Source of the DNA: a bacterium | GTDB lineage: Bacteria; CG03 | Assembly: GCA_013791675.1 (NCBI GenBank) | Contig: VMTI01000252.1 | Location: forward strand, 1-6,878 | Length of the DNA stretch: 6,878 nt | Direction: 5' to 3' | Shown here: one piece after another, positions 5,441 through 6,878 of the stretch | How positions within the stretch are numbered: position 1 is the first letter of the stretch | How the letters are laid out: every line of letters begins with the position of its first letter | Position numbers and translations under genes: made by a program | The notes under the pieces: model-generated | Seen by the model: the letters and a program-made list of their open reading frames with translations, nothing else | Databases searched by the model: none | What the model was told of the DNA's origin: nothing

Positions 5441-6649
5441 TCAAGTCATTTTATCTGCAAGAGCGCTTATCATCAGCTCCTCGTCCGTCGCTATGACAAA
5501 GACTTTCACCGGCGAAGCGCTCGCGCTTATTTCACCAACTCTACCCGAAACCATAGCCCTGTTTAAAACAGGGTCGGTTATTATTCCAATATTTTCCATA
5601 TTTTTCAAGACCTCCGCGCGCATGGGGTGCGAATTCTCACCCGCTCCGGCGGTAAAAACAACGGCGTCCGCGCCGTTGAGAAGCGTCATATACGCGCCTA
5701 TGTATTTTTTTATTTTGTAGCAGTACATTTTGAAAGCGAGAGCCGCTCTTTTGTTTCCAGACGCTTCGGCCTTTATGATATCCCTCAAGTCATTTGAAAT
5801 TCCGCTGACCCCCATTAGACCGCTCTGTCTGTTTAAAATTGTGTCCATCTCGTGCATGGACAGCTCTTCTTCCATCATTATGTGAAGCACCGCCGCCGGG
5901 TCAATATCCCCTGAACGCGTGCCCATCATAACGCCTTCCAGCGGCGTATAGCCCATGGAAGTGTCAACGCACTTTCCGAATTTAACGGCGGACAGAGACG
6001 CTCCGTTTCCAAGATGACAGGTCACAATTTTTGTTTTAGACAGCGGTTTTTTTAGCATTTTGGCGGCTTGTATGGACACATATTGATGAGATGTGCCGTG
6101 AAAACCGTATTTCCTCACGAGATATTTTATGTAATATCTGTAGGGCAAAGCGTACATATACGCGAAATCCGGAATGGTCTGATGAAAGGCGGTATCAAAA
6201 ACCGCCACATTCGGCACACCCGGAAGATTATTCTCGGCGGCGGTGACGCCTTCATAATTAAAAGGATTGTGCAGCGGAGCAAGTTCAAAAGTCACTTCTT
6301 TCAGATATTTTTTCACTTCATTATCCACGATAACAGGCGCGGAATATTTCCCGCCGTGAACAACCCTGTGGCCGACAGCTTTCAGCTGCTTTTTACCGAA
6401 ACCGCCCTCGCCCAGGAGCCTCTCAAGCACCATGCTTATTGCGGCGCTGTGGTTACTCACTTCTCCTGTGATTTTTTTCAGGGCTTTTCCATTGCAGGCA
6501 TTGTGCGTTATCACAGCATCCGGAGCGCCTATCCTCTCGACGAGGCCTCCTGTCAGGCATAACTCAGTGCCGGATTTGAACACTTTGTATTTCAAAGATG
6601 ACGAGCCGCAGTTAAGAATTAAGTTTATCGCCTCGCCGGATGTCTTCAT
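5441..6649 (-). CDS. ackA: Acetate kinase
   Basis: A 402-residue cytoplasmic kinase interconverting acetate + ATP and acetyl-phosphate + ADP. In fermenters it yields ATP from acetyl-phosphate. The fold is of the sugar kinase/Hsp70/actin type. Residues aligned with the characterised Methanosarcina enzyme are all visible: Asn13 (LNCGSSSLK), Arg95 (GHRVVHGG), His127 (PLHNP), Asp152 (FDTAFH), His184 (YGFHGTSH), His212 (CHLGNG), Arg245 (GTRSGDIDP) and Glu390 (TDEELMIS). The full-length match suggests an active enzyme. The start overlaps the ndk stop by 4 nt (ATGA), supporting this ATG and translational coupling; only a poor ribosome site is visible. Phosphotransacetylase, the usual partner, is not in the window. 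Butyrate or propionate kinase relatives are less likely given the length and motif set. Confidence 0.96.
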   Translation of the reverse strand: MKTSGEAINLILNCGSSSLKYKVFKSGTELCLTGGLVERIGAPDAVITHNACNGKALKKITGEVSNHSAAISMVLERLLGEGGFGKKQLKAVGHRVVHGGKYSAPVIVDNEVKKYLKEVTFELAPLHNPFNYEGVTAAENNLPGVPNVAVFDTAFHQTIPDFAYMYALPYRYYIKYLVRKYGFHGTSHQYVSIQAAKMLKKPLSKTKIVTCHLGNGASLSAVKFGKCVDTSMGYTPLEGVMMGTRSGDIDPAAVLHIMMEEELSMHEMDTILNRQSGLMGVSGISNDLRDIIKAEASGNKRAALAFKMYCYKIKKYIGAYMTLLNGADAVVFTAGAGENSHPMRAEVLKNMENIGIITDPVLNRAMVSGRVGEISASASPVKVFVIATDEELMISALADKMT

Positions 6650-6878
6650 TTGATTACCGGATAATCAATATATTCCCAGGCTTTAATTTCCGGTGATTTG
6701 AAAAAAAACGGGATTTCTCTTTTCGCCGACGTAAGAGAGTCGCTGGCGTGCACCGCGTTATGCCTGCCGTCACGGGCGTATTTTTTCCTTATAGTGCCGG
6801 GCGCGGCTTCCGCAGGATTTGTTTTTCCGACAAGGCTGCGCAATTTTTTTACGGCGTCCTCCCGCTCAAGAACCATGG
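6646..6878 (-). CDS. ndk: Nucleoside diphosphate kinase, C-terminal part (5' end outside window)
   Basis: The last 76 or so codons of the enzyme that equalises NTP and NDP pools by passing a phosphate through a histidine. Counting from the Met at 6876, the visible part begins MVLEREDAV and holds an arginine (13) and TNPAEAAPGTIRKKYA (19-34), which match phosphate-contact residues of the family. The catalytic motif NAVHASDS (40-47) puts the phosphorylated histidine at 43. The tail KREIPFFFKSPEIKAWEYI follows. That Met corresponds to an internal position of normal enzymes (about 140-150 residues), so it is not the true start and roughly the first half of the protein is missing beyond the right edge. 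Its stop overlaps the ackA start by 4 nt. Confidence 0.95.
   Translation of the reverse strand, partial: MVLEREDAVKKLRSLVGKTNPAEAAPGTIRKKYARDGRHNAVHASDSLTSAKREIPFFFKSPEIKAWEYIDYPVIK

Noticed and set aside
5420..5444. Possible promoter before rpmF (TTGACA on the minus strand at 5444-5439, with AATAAA 17 nt later)
   Set aside because: The -10 match is poor and overlaps the rpmF ribosome-binding region and start, so a transcript would begin at or inside the coding region.
6068..6562. 164-codon plus-strand open frame
   Set aside because: It lies entirely antisense to ackA, whose motifs are unambiguous; its translation resembles no family I know.

Overview
The window carries a single, tightly packed run of genes, all on the minus strand, so transcription runs from the high-coordinate end to the low-coordinate end. 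In that order it holds: the C-terminal half of nucleoside diphosphate kinase (ndk), acetate kinase (ackA), ribosomal protein L32 (rpmF), the acyl-phosphate synthase PlsX, malonyl-CoA:ACP transacylase (fabD), 3-oxoacyl-ACP reductase (fabG), a small predicted lipoprotein with an Ig-like domain, acyl carrier protein (acpP), ribonuclease III (rnc), an ABC transporter ATPase, and the first 73 residues of what looks like its ABC-2 type permease. Both end genes are cut by the window. I see no rRNA, tRNA, CRISPR array, transposase, phage gene or convincing intrinsic terminator.

Logic of the region: the core is the widespread rpmF-plsX-fab-acpP-rnc cluster, which couples ribosome production, phospholipid and fatty-acid synthesis, and RNA processing. 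PlsX makes acyl-phosphate for phospholipid synthesis. FabD charges ACP with malonyl groups, FabG performs the first reduction of each elongation cycle, and AcpP carries the chain. AckA and Ndk upstream handle acetyl-phosphate/ATP and NTP balance. Junctions are mostly overlaps (4, 8, 11 and 4 nt) or short gaps (19-25 nt), which points to translational coupling and one or a few polycistronic messages. The exceptions are the fabG-lipoprotein gap (53 nt), the lipoprotein-acpP gap (113 nt) and the acpP-rnc gap (about 70 nt). All three contain perfect short palindromes.

Compared with the usual cluster, three expected genes are missing from their positions: the DUF177/YceD gene before rpmF, fabH between plsX and fabD, and fabF between acpP and rnc. 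A small lipoprotein gene sits where it is not expected, between fabG and acpP, bracketed by two copies of what looks like the same short palindromic repeat.

Organism: a bacterium with moderate, apparently slightly sub-50% GC. The gene order, the lipoprotein and the GC-rich intergenic palindromes recall uncultivated Gram-negative lineages such as Elusimicrobiota or Omnitrophota. That is a low-confidence inference, because no marker here fixes the phylum. Overall this is mostly core housekeeping DNA. I do not see a defence system or a clearly new multi-gene system. The most unusual parts are the lipoprotein cassette with its flanking palindromes, the palindrome directly upstream of rnc, and the NADH-type cofactor signature in FabG.
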